Positions 11,901 to 23,559 of a stretch of DNA of 64,000 bases are shown here, piece after piece. The position numbers and the translations under genes were made by a program. Below the pieces are notes generated by a model that saw only the letters and a list, made by a program, of their open reading frames with translations, did not search any database and was not told the DNA's origin. How positions within the stretch are numbered: position 1 is the first letter of the stretch; each line of letters begins with the position of its first letter. Source of the stretch: Piper betle (taxonomy: Eukaryota > Streptophyta > Magnoliopsida > Piperales > Piperaceae); contig JAURVB010013838.1 of assembly GCA_033002965.1 (NCBI GenBank), forward strand, positions 1 through 64,000. Reading direction: 5' to 3'.

Positions 11901-12250
11901 AAAAAATCAATAATATAAATTGCAAGACATTGTGCACATCTCTGCTATGTAGATGAAATATTCGAATATACAATAGCTAAAACTAACATGTAAACAGGTA
12001 ATATATCTTAATTTATATAACAATTTTGTTGTTGAATATTATACATGATACAATTATTGTTCTTTGACAAAATTTGTTTCCTAAGAATCAAAATTTACAA
12101 TATTGGTGAACCAATATATGTTTGCCAATATTGTGACGCTTTATTATGGAAAGGAAAGGAAGTAAGATGAATCTTAAATTTTCAATATGTCGTATGCATG
12201 GAACAATTACATTGCCAAAATTATGAGAATTTATTTAATTATTTAAAAAC

Positions 12251-14097
12251 TTGTTAGTGAAAAGTTCAGATCCAAAATCAACTTATTTTAAGAAAAATAT
12301 TGGGGTATACAACTCAATATTTACTTTTTCATCAATGGGAGGATATGTTGATGAAATTAATATGAGGCTTGGACCATTACGCATTCAAATTAAATGGCTA
12401 AAACCTGCATCGAATTGGTTCATTATTATCACTTGAAGGAAAACACTCAAGGTTTAGTCAACAATTCATACATGACACAGAACATGAAGTTGAAAATATA
12501 ATTGACATTGAGAATGTTCCAAATGGAGAGATATTGAGTTCAACAAAGATTTTGTTGATGATTTACTTAAAATGTTTAATGAGAATAATATTTTGGTGCA
12601 AGCTTTTAGGATGGCAAGGTACAGATTTAAGGATACAACATTGACACATTTAAAATTACAATTGAAAAGTACAAGAATAAGAGACGATAAGTAGTATAAT
12701 ACACCAATATGTAATGAGCTTGGAGCTTTGATCATTGGCAATAATGGAATAGATTGACGAAGTAGATATATAATTATTAAACATAAACAACAAGGCCTCC
12801 AACGTATACCAGAAATACATCTTTGTCTTTCATATCTCTACAATATTAAACTGTTTTCATATAGTGAAGATGGATATAAACACGCAGGCATGCTGTTCTG
12901 CTCTTTTTATTTTTTTCTTAGTGTAGTAGTTTACTAGTTGTGATTATTTTTTAACTTCGTGAAAGGACGCAAATCTTTTGAAGATATAAGAACATGTACA
13001 TAAAACTTGCAAAAATGCATGCCATGCAAAGGGACTTCTTACTGATAACGAAGAATGCTTGATAGTATTGTTGAGTTTTCACTTTGGGCTACTGGATATC
13101 AATTGTGTAATCTTTTTACATCCATGCTAACCTTTTGTGAAGTTTTTTATTTTACAAAATTATGAATAGATACATGACATATTCTTGCACATAATATTTT
13201 GCACAAAGAGTGAAAAAGATTAAAATTACCTCAATTGAAACTAATATAACTATAATTGAAAGACATAGCACTCATCGAGACAGATAACATCCTTTGGCAA
13301 AATGATAAAAGTTTGGTTGATTTTTCAAGATTGAATTTGTCTAATAATTTTACAAATCTTTAATCGGACAATAGATTGATAATGGAGGGGTTAAATTTCA
13401 GTCAACTTTCAAAATTAGAATGAGAAATCTTAGAAAAGGATTGAATGATGAACAAAAAATAATCTATGATTATGTACTAAATTTCATATATTTAAACAAG
13501 GGAGAACTAATATTTGTAAACAGAAAGAGAGGTGAGCTGCCGCTGGCCTTCGAGGGAGCCGTCGTCCATGTACACTAGCAGGACCTGAACCTCGCCGACC
13601 ATGTCATACATTTCATGGCACCGGACGGCGCGGGAGTTGTCGGAGTTATACTAATAAAAGTGAGAAGTGAAGGAAAACTAGCAGTGACGGTTTCTATATC
13701 ACGTATCGCAACCTTACTTTCATCAGTGGTAAAATGGCTCACTTCATATTTCATTTACCATTGGATAACACGTCAATCTATACACGACATTAAACAGAAG
13801 AGCAAAATTATTAGTTTACTATAAACGACATCACTTATTGTATAGGATGAAGTTGTCACGACAAACAAACATTATTTTGAAGCTTTAGATAAGACTTCGA
13901 GGGATATCTTGTGTTTGCAAAATGTAAATAGCACTAGTTTGCCTTTTGGAGGAATGACAATGATACTAGGCAGCGATTTAACAAGTGCTACTTATAATAA
14001 ATGAAGGTAGTAGATCAAAAATAATATACGCTTATATTAAGAGCTCTTATCTATGATAGTATTTCAAAGTTTTCTATCTCGAGAATAATATGAGGCT
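12251..14097 (+). mobile_element. Decayed Helitron Rep/helicase (truncated)
   Basis: Successive plus-strand pieces follow the order of a plant Helitron transposase. The N-terminal block has YNSIFTFSSMGGYVDE; the Rep/helicase-like domain has IHDTEHEVEN, then LVQAFRMARYRF, ELGALIIGNNGID and YSEDGYK (12.46-12.90 kb). Then come SFEDIRTCT and SLWATGYQLCNLF (12.97-13.11 kb), and the helicase entry GLNDEQKIIYDYVLN (13.44 kb). The later helicase blocks follow: RSEGKLAVTVSISRIATLL, DIKQKSKI, DEVVTTNKHYFEALD, PFGGMTMILGSDL and finally IKSSYL and NMRL (to 14,097). Many stops and frameshifts are present. Helicase motif I is absent and replaced by a GC-rich insert (about 13,530-13,650). Homology ends abruptly where NLR flank DNA resumes. 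Confidence 0.88.
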
Positions 14098-14690
14098 AGG
14101 CCTTGTTATTACCTGACATGATAATGAACTCTCCATAAAACTAGTCATCTGAAAGATCATTCAATATTTATTCAACAATTAATCATAACTTTTGATACTA
14201 ATGAATAGTTGTATATCATCTCCAATCTCACAAGAACATCTCTTCTCCAAAAATTATATAATTGCTGATCTTGAATATTCTCCAGGAACTAATTGTCACA
14301 AATGCCATATCGTATGAAAGTAATGTAGCATATATCTCATCTACTGAACTTGAGTTCAGTTACATATATCATTTGAAAAGGGCAAGATTTACAAAAATGA
14401 ACCCACAAAAGACGACAACACAATCTTCCTACTTCAACCGACGAGTAGCCATATTGATTAAGACAACTGCATAGACCACTCCAAAAAGATCTTCCGAAAG
14501 AGAACAGGAATATTGCATGCAAGTAGTTCAATTCTGTTTGGGTGTTGACAACAACCTTCAAAAAAGATAATGTTACAGAAGTGCTTGTTCATGCTAGAAA
14601 TTGATGTGGCATCAACAACTATAAATACTAGTTCTAACTCCATCATAGCTTTTGAAAGAGAACATCACCAAATACTAGTAACAGAAAAAG
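14098..14690. repeat. Duplicate of NLR 3' flank (1.23-1.76 kb)
   Basis: Closely matches 1230-1760, beginning with 'ccttgttattacctgacatg', immediately after the Helitron remnant. No gene supported; the short open frames on both strands are not conserved between the copies. Confidence 0.75.
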
Positions 14691-14699
14691 TTTACATAT

Positions 14700-15370
14700 A
14701 TTAGGACTCCATACGAGGACACTTGAATGATAAACACTACTATTTTATTTAGAACTGGAGATAGAATCAAATCAGGATATTGTTGAATAAAAAGAAAGTG
14801 GATGTTGATAGGGAAAATAAGCATTTCTAAAATATTTTTAAATCTCTAGATACATGGGCAAGTGGAAAGAAGAGGAGAATCAAATCAGGATATTGTTAAA
14901 AATGTTTGCATTACATGTGGTGTTTTTGATGCCTCTCATCTAAAAGGGGATCACGTATTTAGATATTTACCAGATATTAAAATGTAATGCAAGATACGGA
15001 TACTGAACTCCAAAACTTCCAAAAGTTTCATAACCACTATCAGGGAAAAGAATTCTGCCCCATATACTGTCAAGGTGTTGATATTTACACCTAGAATTGG
15101 AGAGAAGTTAATTATTTCTCTAAACAACTTCCATGAAGCCCATAACTTAGCTTAGAAAACTATTGTATTTTAAAATTCGATTCATATAGACTTAGAAATA
15201 CAATATTCAAAAGTAAAATTTCTTCACCAAATTTATAAAAAATCCGATCTATATTAACTAAGAAATGTAATATTCAAATTTAAAATTTCCTCTTGTTTGG
15301 GATAAAATGCATTACTCACCAGCTTTTAAAAGGTATGTGTGTGAGAAAGAAGACACTTTTCACCAAAATG
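14700..15370. repeat. Duplicated intergenic DNA
   Basis: 14.70-14.90 kb aligns with 15.82-16.03 kb ('gaacactactattt', 'aaaatatttttaaatc'). 15.12-15.36 kb aligns with 11.10-11.35 kb. No gene. Confidence 0.65.
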
Positions 15371-15371
15371 T

Positions 15372-15720
15372 TGCTGAGATAGGGGACGGAGATAGGCCTC
15401 GAAAGGCGTCCTCTTCCCACTCCAACCCCTCCCACCACTCCACTTTTCCCACAATCATACCACTGATCGTCCGTGTCGACTTGTTTTCATTCATCAGTCC
15501 TCGTGGCAGCTTCTCCAGCATAGGACAATCATACAGTGTAAACTCGAAGAGGGAAGGGAGGACGTTGTCATTGCATATGTGCTTCATCCGCCGCAATGAT
15601 TTGAGACGTAAATGTTGGAGATTGGGAAAGGAAGCAGAGTGCGTTTGGACGTCAGAGAGCAAGCCATGCCCATCATCATCAGATGTAGTAATCAGTCCCT
15701 CTTCAGCAGTCCGTATTTCA
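15372..15720 (-). pseudogene. NLR subfamily A, C-terminal LRR fragment
   Basis: Minus-strand reading contains EEGLITTSDDDGHGLL, DVQTHSASFPNLQHLRL, KSLRRMKHICNDNV, CPMLEKLPRGLMNE and WWEGLEWEEDAF in one open frame, ending in a changed C-terminus after a small indel at the DDAF motif. The 5' edge (15,720) fuses directly to the flank sequence found at 1.68 kb ('atcatcatagcttttgaaag'), so most of the gene has been deleted. Confidence 0.85.
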
Positions 15721-15729
15721 AACATCATC

Positions 15730-16384
15730 ATAGCTTTTGAAAGAGAACATCTCCTCTCTTGTTTCCTAAATACTAATAACAGAGAATGGCAATAACAGAG
15801 ATAGGCAGTTTACTTATTTCAGAACTCCACACCTGGACACCTGAATGATGAACACTACTATTTCATTTAAAACTGGAGATGGAATCAAATCAAGAGATAT
15901 TTGAAATAAGGAGCAAGTGGATGCTGATATAGGAAAAAAACATTTCTAAAATATTTTTAAATCATTAAAACATTTCTAATATTTTAGTCACTTGATATAT
16001 GTGCAAGTAGAAAGAAGAGGAGAAAACTTTCTTGGGAGCATTTCTGCATCTAAAAGGGGATCACGAGTATCTATATGTTTGTTAGCTTGCACTTCTAGCT
16101 TCACACTCGCAAGGTTTTACAAATACAAAGCACAAAAATTGTTATAAAGCCAACATATATCACACACACCACCGAAAAATATTTTGTTAAAAGAGAAGAT
16201 GAGAGGCATCAGAAACACCAAATGTAATGTTTTCTTGCTGTAAAATGAAACCTACCATTGCAAAAATATAAGCTCACAAGTATTAGCTATTCATTGCAAA
16301 AAAAACCCCAAAGGCAAAAACAGAAGGGAGAAGCGCATCACTCACCTGCGTTAATATTTAATATGTAATGGTTTTGGCCGTCAA
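15730..16384. repeat. Duplicated NLR 3' flank
   Basis: 15.72-15.83 kb matches 1.68-1.80 kb. 16.06-16.38 kb matches 30.47-30.76 kb and, in its last part, 1.80-1.96 kb. No gene. Confidence 0.7.
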
Positions 16385-19205
16385 TTAATCACCAAACCGT
16401 TTGGCCTTCAATTTCTGTCGGTGATCATTTGCAGTCAGAAATAGGGGACGGAGATAGGACTTGAAGGCGTCATCTTCCCACTCCAACCCCTCCCACCACT
16501 CCTCTGTTCCCACAATTTCACCACTGATCATCGGTGTCGACTTGTTTTCATTCATCAGGCCTCGTGGCAGCTTCTCCAACATAGGACAGTTATACAGTCT
16601 AAACTCGGAGAGGGAAGGGAAGGAGACGTTGTCATTGCATATGTGCTTCATCCGCCGCAATGATTCGAGACGTAAACGTTGGAGATTGGGAAAGGAAGCA
16701 GAGTGCGTTTGGACGTCAGAGAGCAAGCCATGCCCATCATCATCAGTTGTAGTAATCAGTCCCTCTTCAAAATCCCTAAGATCAGCAATCTCGAGTTCCC
16801 TGAGCTGTAGGAGGTGTTGCAGCCCAACTACATGTGCAAGGCATCTACAATAGCGTATTTTCAAAATACGAAGGCTCTGGAGGGCCCTCTTCTCAAAATG
16901 CACCTTTTCCAATCGATGACAGTATCTGATTTCAAGCACTTCGAGTTGAGGAAGGAAATCAATTGCCCCAGGAATCACGAGTTTGTCGATGGAACATGAT
17001 GTAATGCGCAGCTCACGTAGTCGGCACATGGCCGTGATGGCAAATATCACCTCATCTCCATCGGCAATCGGCCACCCATCCATTGTGAGAACCTTCAAAA
17101 GCGTCAATCTCTTGAGACCTTCTATCAAGAACGGGCCGCTCTCTGGTGTGTTCTCCCGGATTATTATGCATAATTCTTCCAGTTTTTTCCAATTATAGGG
17201 CAAGTCGGTACAATCGTTTAAAATGTAGCCTTTAACATTCAGATGTAGCCTTCTCAACTCGGTACAATCTTCAAAAATATTCCCTTTGTAGACTGCCCTG
17301 AGTGTGGAAATATCAACCATCTCCAGCTTTTTCAATTTTCCTACTTCTGAAGGTATATTCCTAAGATCATTCACAGTTCCTTATTTGGAGCTTTCTAAGC
17401 TCACAAAGGCCTCCTATGGTTGGTGGGAGCGTGGATAGACTTATCATTATCAATCAAGATCAACGCCAATAACTTGGTCAAATTTCCAATGTCATCGGGC
17501 AACGCTACTATACTTGAGTTCTTTATTTCAAGATGTCTCAACCCTACAAATTGTCCAAACGTTGGCATTAGTGCCAAACCAAACATACTCCATGATAAGG
17601 ACCTTTACTTTATATTTGAAGTGCATGGAATTCATAATCCCAACCATGTCTAATCCGTTCATTGCACAACATTATATGCAATGAGGACAAGTTTGGACAA
17701 TCCAATTCTTGGGGTATATCATCATTGTGGCCCTCAACATAAATCCATCGTGCCATATTCCACCTTTTGGCTATTTCTTCTCCACTTAACCTCAAACTAG
17801 AAGTGTGCACAAAATAATTCAACTCTGAGCCAATCCATAATCCCATATCTCGTATGACATCGTGCATTTTCACAATCATTGATGATGAATATTTCGATTG
17901 CATGACCTCAAGCAAGGATTTAGCCACCAAAGTATCAATGATGTCATGCCCTCTATTCCATGTTTCTTCATAAGTACCATAGCCTATGTCCAACAATCTT
18001 TCTCCGATCCAGGATCCAACCAATGTGTCTTTATCAATTTCTTTATCCTCGGGGTACATGCAACAAAATAGGAAGCATTCCTTTTCAGCTTGGTTTTCTA
18101 GATTGTCATAGCTGAACTTCAAGCGCTCAAATAATTTTTCTTCCGCCGCCGAGATATTTCTAAGACTGTTTAATGCATATTTCCATGCTCCCAGGCTAGT
18201 TTTACACACCATAGCCTTGCCAATAACAGTGAGTGCTAGCGGCAACCCTGCACATTCTTTGGCAACTTCTTTGGCCAAGCCTAGAATCTGGTCATGAGAG
18301 TATAGAGTCTTATCCCCAACACTTTGCTTAAATAAGGCCCATGACTCTTCGGGACCTAAGCATTCAATTTTCATCTTTTGATCAGGATCCATTTGCACAC
18401 ATACATCTTCCAATCGAGTAGTGAAAATTATCTTGAACTTGGATGTATCTAGCTTAAAGCCACCTGCAACTCCAAGCTCTTCAAGATTTAAAGATTCCCA
18501 AATATCATCAAGGAGCAAGGCCACTCTGCCATTGCTATTGAAGAGCTCCTTGTTTATTTTCATTCCACGTGATTGGGGGTCTTGCTCTTCAAACCACCTC
18601 ATATTCAATTCCTCCATTATAGATTTTTGTATAGTCCCCACGTTGACCGTTCTTGAAACAACTATCCATATAACTTTGAAGTTAGAATGTTCCAAGAACT
18701 CATAGCACACCTTCTTCATGAGCGTGGTTTTCCCCACGCCCCCCATGCCATAGATCCCAACCATTCCAACTTCACTTTTAGTAAGACAATCACGTACCTC
18801 GTTAAAAGCCTTTTCTTGCCCAATTGGGATTCTAGAAGAAATCCGACTTTGCTCTCTCTTCTTCGATGGCTTGTGCTCAAGTGCAGTTGGATTAGAAGTG
18901 GCCATGGTATGTCCAAGAGTGGAGGCAGATGGTCCAGATCCAGAATGGCCCACTTGCATCTGAGTAAAATCCGAGGCCAGACTAGATACCATCACATCAT
19001 TCACATCTAGTTTTGGAGCAGAGGAAGATGGACTGGACACTGCTTGCATCTGCACAAGAGCAGTCGAAGTACTTGGCAGCGTAGGATGATGATGCCGATA
19101 CGGTCTGTTCAGTATATTTTCCATCAGGTTGAAGCCGGAACTATACTCGTGAGCATTTGAAGTTTCGGTTTTTTCTTTTTTATCTTTCTTGAATAATCCC
19201 TTCAT
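16385..19205 (-). pseudogene. NLR-2: NB-ARC/LRR resistance gene with three frame breaks
   Basis: The N-terminal two thirds are open from the conserved Met at 19,205 down to 17,610. In order there is a Lys-rich start (MKGLFKKDKKEK), a Ser/Thr/Pro-rich linker of about 100 residues, then NB-ARC with P-loop GMGGVGKTT, RNBS-A FKVIWIVVSRT, kinase-2 VALLLDDIWES, RNBS-B IIFTTR, GLPLALTV, RNBS-D FLFCCMYPED and MHD (VKMHDVIRDMG). A 1-bp insertion near 17,670 (compare NLR-1 at 3.71 kb) throws the frame out, and further breaks lie near 17,430 and 17,375. The last 329 codons (17,374-16,385) are an open LRR block ending in the WWEGLEWED signature. It is probably a recent pseudogene, although three separate base-call errors cannot be excluded. 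Above 19,205 the hydrophobic leader is still readable but lacks an in-frame ATG. Confidence 0.88.
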
Positions 19206-19711
19206 CCTGCTTTCAGTTGGAGAAAGGAGAGTGGCATGTGAGGCAAGAAGCAAGGTAAGCAAGATGCAGATGAAGCAGAAACAAGGTAAGCAGCTTGAAC
19301 TTGAATTACTTGAAACAGACAATTAACCCATGTCTTAATTTATATGATGACATAAATAACACAGATGAGAGAGACAGAAGTTAAAGAATCAGCTACGTGA
19401 TCATAGTTAATACATAACCTCTAAATGTTAGCCAACGACAAATCACACATTGATAGCATACAATAACCTTAAGGAGAAAGTTTAAAGATTAAACAAACTA
19501 AACCATCAGATTAGGTAAAGAAGTCAGAAAATATCAGACATGATTATTGGGAGACAAATGAACTGTTGGCAAAGATCAAGGCTTGTAAATGATCAGCTAA
19601 AGAACAGTCTAGATTGTCTGACTAGATAATGAATAAGCTCATGAATCAAAATTCAAACTAGGATAAATCACTAATATTTGGTATACTCAACATTTGAGAA
19701 TCACTAACAAA
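19206..19711. other. NLR-2 leader and proximal upstream region
   Basis: 19,206-19,322 encodes the conserved hydrophobic stretch (CLPCFCFICILLTLLLASHA) on the minus strand. Compared with NLR-1, a 2-bp deletion disconnects it from the upstream ATG (near 19,350). 19,330-19,700 holds no gene; 19.63-19.71 kb resembles 34.06-34.14 kb. Confidence 0.55.
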
Positions 19712-19880
19712 TCATGTGATCAAGAAAGAAACAAGGGGGAAAATTAACTGAACCTGATTCGACAAAACAATATCAAGGCAGAGATGAGAAGCCAGCTGAG
19801 TACTACTAGCTCTAGCGGTACAGCAGCCAATCAAGATGTTGGATCTGCACCAGAATTGGATGTATTGTGCTTTGTTGAAT
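19712..19880. repeat. Conserved module upstream of NLR-2
   Basis: A block shared almost base for base with 34.15-34.32 kb (upstream of NLR-3), and in its second half with 11.01-11.10 kb. It lies about 0.5 kb upstream of NLR-2 and about 0.6 kb upstream of NLR-3. It can be read in several frames without a stop for short distances (for example STTSSSGIAANQDVGSAPEL on the plus strand at 34.25 kb), but I do not recognise a protein. It is most likely the promoter or 5' untranslated region of the NLR duplication unit. Confidence 0.6.
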
Positions 19881-20400
19881 TCATTGGAGAGGGGAAGAGA
19901 ATAAGACAGTGCTTTGGTGAGTGGAGAAGAAGGTAGGCACGTGTTCACATTTTCGTGTTGTTGTAGTCCCCACTAAACAGGTAAAGTAAGTCAATAATTC
20001 ATGGCTTCCCTCCAAGCATAGGGACCTGCTACCAGTCTCCACCGAAAGTGGAAGACGACATGATGGAAAGGTAGCTGCACACTGTTTGTCATCAAATAAT
20101 TTCAAGCTTTTGCAGATGTTGCAGACGTTGAAAGCATATTCGTAGAGATTTTCTTTTTGCAGTAGAAGAATGCAACGAGAACTTGTCGACGGGAAATTGT
20201 TGCCAATGTGAAACCGGCATAATGAAATAGAAATCAATCAAATAAACATTTGAAGTTTTAAGAAGATGAGAAGAAGAACTACATCTTCTTCTCATCCCAG
20301 TGGATTGAACTCTTTTTACAGTAACTTCTCGGTAATTCCCTGTGTATAAATGAAACAAATCTAAAATGTTATTACATATATATGCCATTCAAATTACAGA
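19881..20400 (-). other. Unassigned open frame upstream of NLR-2
   Basis: A 118-codon minus-strand frame (20,237-19,881) and an overlapping 98-codon frame (20,388-20,092) occur here. Neither resembles a family I know. The adjacent 20.29-20.40 kb is repeated at 6.85-6.95 kb, with a shared ACACAG acceptor-like site. It may be a former exon or chance. Confidence 0.25.
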
Positions 20401-20829
20401 TGTTGCGCCACGTGCGATCTATTATATACAAATTTTAATTTTATACATAAATTTTTATTTAATAATAAGATAAATTATAATAATTTAATATTTTATATAA
20501 TAGATTGTAGTTGATTTTAAATATATATTTTATTTAAATGAAAAGATAAATTATAATTATTTAATTTTTTTTATTATATTTTTTTAAGACAATTAAAGAA
20601 ACTTTTATTAGTATGAAGTTAGAAGTTGAAGTTAGAAGGATTTGAGCCCGTCACCTTTACTGTGAAAGGTATTCTTATTTATTTTTTTAAATTATAGTTG
20701 ACGAGATTCTAACACGTGACCTTCTGTAGGAGGTATTTTAATTGAATTTTTAAAATTTTTCTTCTATTTTGATCGGTTAATTTTCTTACTCTTAATCTAT
20801 GAAGAATAATGAGTTCCTATTTTATTAAT

Positions 20830-21640
20830 ATATATGAGAAGGGCTAAGGTGAGCCCGGGACAGAAAATTTTTTCTGCCCCGAGTTCACATCTAGGCCATC
20901 TGATTATAAGTGACAGGCCCAGATCTGTTTGTTTTTTAAAAAAATTAAACTTTGATCTGGGCCGTCCATTACAAGGACGGCACAAATCTAATTTAAAAAA
21001 ACACAAACGCGACCGTGCCGCCGTAGCCATATCTTGCTGCCAGCCGTCCATCCGGCCGCCGGGCGCCGGACATGGCTCTGCCACGACAAGATCGGGCCGC
21101 GCGGCGATAGATCCCACCCCGTTCCTCCCCACCCCACTGCGGCCGTCCCCGCCACGACAGCCCCACCCCATCCACTCTCGCCCCCGCCCCGCTCCCACAG
21201 CTGCGTCGACCCCGCCCCGTCTGCAGTCGCCCCCTCCCCCGCCACGATCGCCCCCACCCCGTCCGTGGTTGCCCCCCCCCCCGCCCGGGAGGAGGGGCGC
21301 CCGCGGCGGGGGAGGGGAGCGACCGCAGACAGGGTGGGGCGATCCACGGCGGGACCGGTGACTGCAACGGGGTGGGTCGAGTGGTAGCGCAGGACCGCAG
21401 GGCGGAACAGCATCGCCGGCAGGGAGAATTTTTTTTCAAACGACAGATTTTGGCCGTCCTTGTAATCAAATAGCCTAGATCAGATCCCGGGGCAGAAAAG
21501 TTTATCTCAATTGAGGGTAGACAAAGTTGTCTTGCCCAACCTAATCTGATCCATCCGATCATAAGGACGGCTCAGATTTTGGCCGTCCTTGTAATCAAAT
21601 AGCCTAGATCAGATGGTGCAACATCCATGCCCAAATGATG
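20830..21640. repeat. GC-rich transposon-like element with palindromic terminal sequences
   Basis: The left end (20,830-20,990) matches 8,930-9,060, including the palindrome CAGAAAATTTTTTCTG and ACTTTGATCTGGGCCGTCC. The right end (21,430-21,610) repeats GGCCGTCCTTGTAAT twice, complementary in part to 'attacaaggacggc' on the left. The core (21,000-21,410) is over-rich in C on the plus strand and gives spurious Pro/Arg/Gly frames on both strands. It belongs to the same family as 8.5-9.3 kb; superfamily unknown. Confidence 0.6.
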
Positions 21641-21689
21641 TAACTTAGGGCAAATTGTATGTGTATTCTTGTTCATTTTTTTTGCAAGT

Positions 21690-22310
21690 ATCTCATAACT
21701 ATCTTAATTATCCTGCCACGTTTGGGTACCATTGCAAAGGCCAGCTGATGAATTTATTTTTCAGGTCCTCATACCAGCGATAAATTGTAGCTTTTTGTTT
21801 CACCATACGATTACTTCACCTGATTGTATTGCTTATAAAAATACCATTTAGTGTATTGGTCAGGGAGGCTTGAGGTGTTGCATCATCCTTAGTACGTCTA
21901 ATTGATGTATTTTATAAGTTTACATTTCGGCCTCCTCGTGTGTCAAAATTAAATCTTATTTGATTACATAATTTCTGTTTCAGGAGACTTTTAACATTGA
22001 TTTATGGGAATGCAGCTTCAATGGTCAATAAAATATCGTGTAATACTGAACTGGCAAACACATCTATAGAGCAGCTACAATCGGACACAGTCATAGAGGT
22101 ATGTAAGCTTTTTCTTCCTGTTTATTTGAATGGTGTAAGTTCTGTTGATGGCAATGAGCTTAAGCTCTACACGAATTTCGTGTTCTAGGTTGCAATTGAT
22201 GCACCATTTGCATTTCGACCTATACGTGTCCAAGCGATTGAGTCAACTGGGACGCGGGTTCTTGATCAGCTGTTAATGATTATGCTTCCACGGTTTTTAG
22301 CACAGGCAAG
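21690..22310 (+). pseudogene. DUF1997 gene fragment, copy 1
   Basis: Two exons of a plant DUF1997 protein can be read. The exon at 22,016-22,098 begins after 'gaatgcag' and gives ASMVNKISCNTELAN and QLQSDTVIE, ending before GTATG. The exon at 22,189-22,305 gives VAIDAPFAFRPIRVQAIEST and VLDQLLMIMLPRFLAQ, followed by a GC-type donor (GCAAGG). The reading frame is intact across both. The exons that should precede and follow are missing: downstream, the sequence switches within about 70 bp into an NLR fragment. DUF1997 proteins are conserved in plants; the function is unknown to me. Confidence 0.7.
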
Positions 22311-22365
22311 GACCGCTACTTCTATACATTTTCACAATTGAGCAGATTTACTCAAGAGAATATAT

Positions 22366-22975
22366 ATGTGATTGGCCAGCAGTGAATAACCTGAGTTGGT
22401 GGTTCCTTCTAATCTGTCCACCAAGTTTATTACGGGAGAATACTTATCCAGGTATAAGATATCAAACTCTTTGTTACAGTCATTACATAAGATGAAGCCC
22501 ACTTCGCATGGACCGTGTCAAGTACCTTGAAAAGCAGCTATCTACGCTTGGAATGTTGTTTGGATTGAGATAAGAGATCAAATCTCACAACACTGACCGT
22601 GGAGATTGGAATTTTGACACATTTGTTGGTGTTGAAGTTGGTCGATAACAAGATTCTAACTTGGCTTCCAGTAACTGTACGACAATGGAAGCTTGCTATC
22701 CGATGCATCAACTGTTTGTTTCCACAATCAAATCGTAGAACTCGATTATTTGAAGATAAAAGCATTTTGTAGTGACAACGTCTCCTTTCCTTCCCTCTTG
22801 AAGTTCACTTTACGCGATAGCTTATGCTTAAAGAAGCTGCCGCGAGGTGTGATGAACAAAAACAAGCCATTGGAGGGCAAGATTCAAGGAACTGAGAAGT
22901 GGTGGGAAGCAATTCAGTGGCAAGACGATGAATTCAAGTCCTATCTCTCCCCCCTATTTCAAGAAGAGCCATGAT
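22366..22975 (+). pseudogene. NLR subfamily B, inverted and internally deleted LRR fragment
   Basis: The only plus-strand NLR piece. It starts at the same breakpoint as the minus-strand copy at 29.6 kb ('ggccagcagtgaataacc'), reads through the LRR start (KYLEKQLSTLGM, LVDNKILTWLPVTV), then jumps at about 22,685 directly to the 3' end of the gene (KLAIRCI, later LKIKAFCSDNVSFPSLLKFT, LKKLPRG, GTEKWWEAIQWQDDEFKSYL). The last 280 bp is an open frame ending at 22,974. A deletion of about 1 kb relative to 28.2-29.3 kb separates the two halves. Confidence 0.8.
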
Positions 22976-23398
22976 GATACATCCTTAATCTTTTCCCAAA
23001 ATCCAGTCTCTTGCCGAGTGAGTTATTATATGCATTCTCTCCATTTGCATTTTGGCATTGCATCTTCTTTTGAATTTTAACAGGATCAAAGATTATTTTC
23101 TCCATTCTTTTATTCCATCATTTGCATTGAAAACAGATATGATCGAGTTTAACTGGTTGTAATTTTTGATTTGTGAGTGAAGGTATTTCTCAGTATGATT
23201 TGTGAGGCTTCTATTCACTCTACCTGCATTGCTGCTTCTTGTAATTGTCTACTGACTGTTGTGAAAATATGAATTTTGTTCTTGATGTCTCTGTTCTTGC
23301 ACTTCTTTACCATCGGAACTTGTGAATGTTTTTACTTTGCTGATGCTTATAATGAATCATCCACTTACGATAGGCTATGAGTCAAAGATAAACATTTA
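22690..23398. repeat. Left arm of 0.7-kb inverted duplication
   Basis: This stretch (NLR-B 3' end and downstream DNA) is the reverse complement of 27,478-28,190, with few differences. Shared landmarks are the NLR-B stop region, 'gtttaactggttgtaatttttg' and 'aggctatgagtcaagataaaca'-like sequence. The arms are about 4.1 kb apart. Confidence 0.8.
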
Positions 23399-23559
23399 TG
23401 AATTCCTTCTCGAAATGCTTAAGCTTTTAGGTGTAAGTGGTAAATTCAATAATATGGCTAACAAAATGATCTGCGCTTTCCGATCCTTCATGGGCTACAC
23501 GTTGGTCTACAAATTTTTCTCCATTCTTTTATTCCATCATTTGCCTTTAAAACAGTATG

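Noticed and set aside
20797..21562. Long Pro/Gly/Arg-rich frames up to about 190 codons
   Set aside because: Same GC-rich repeat family as 8.5-9.3 kb; compositional artefact.
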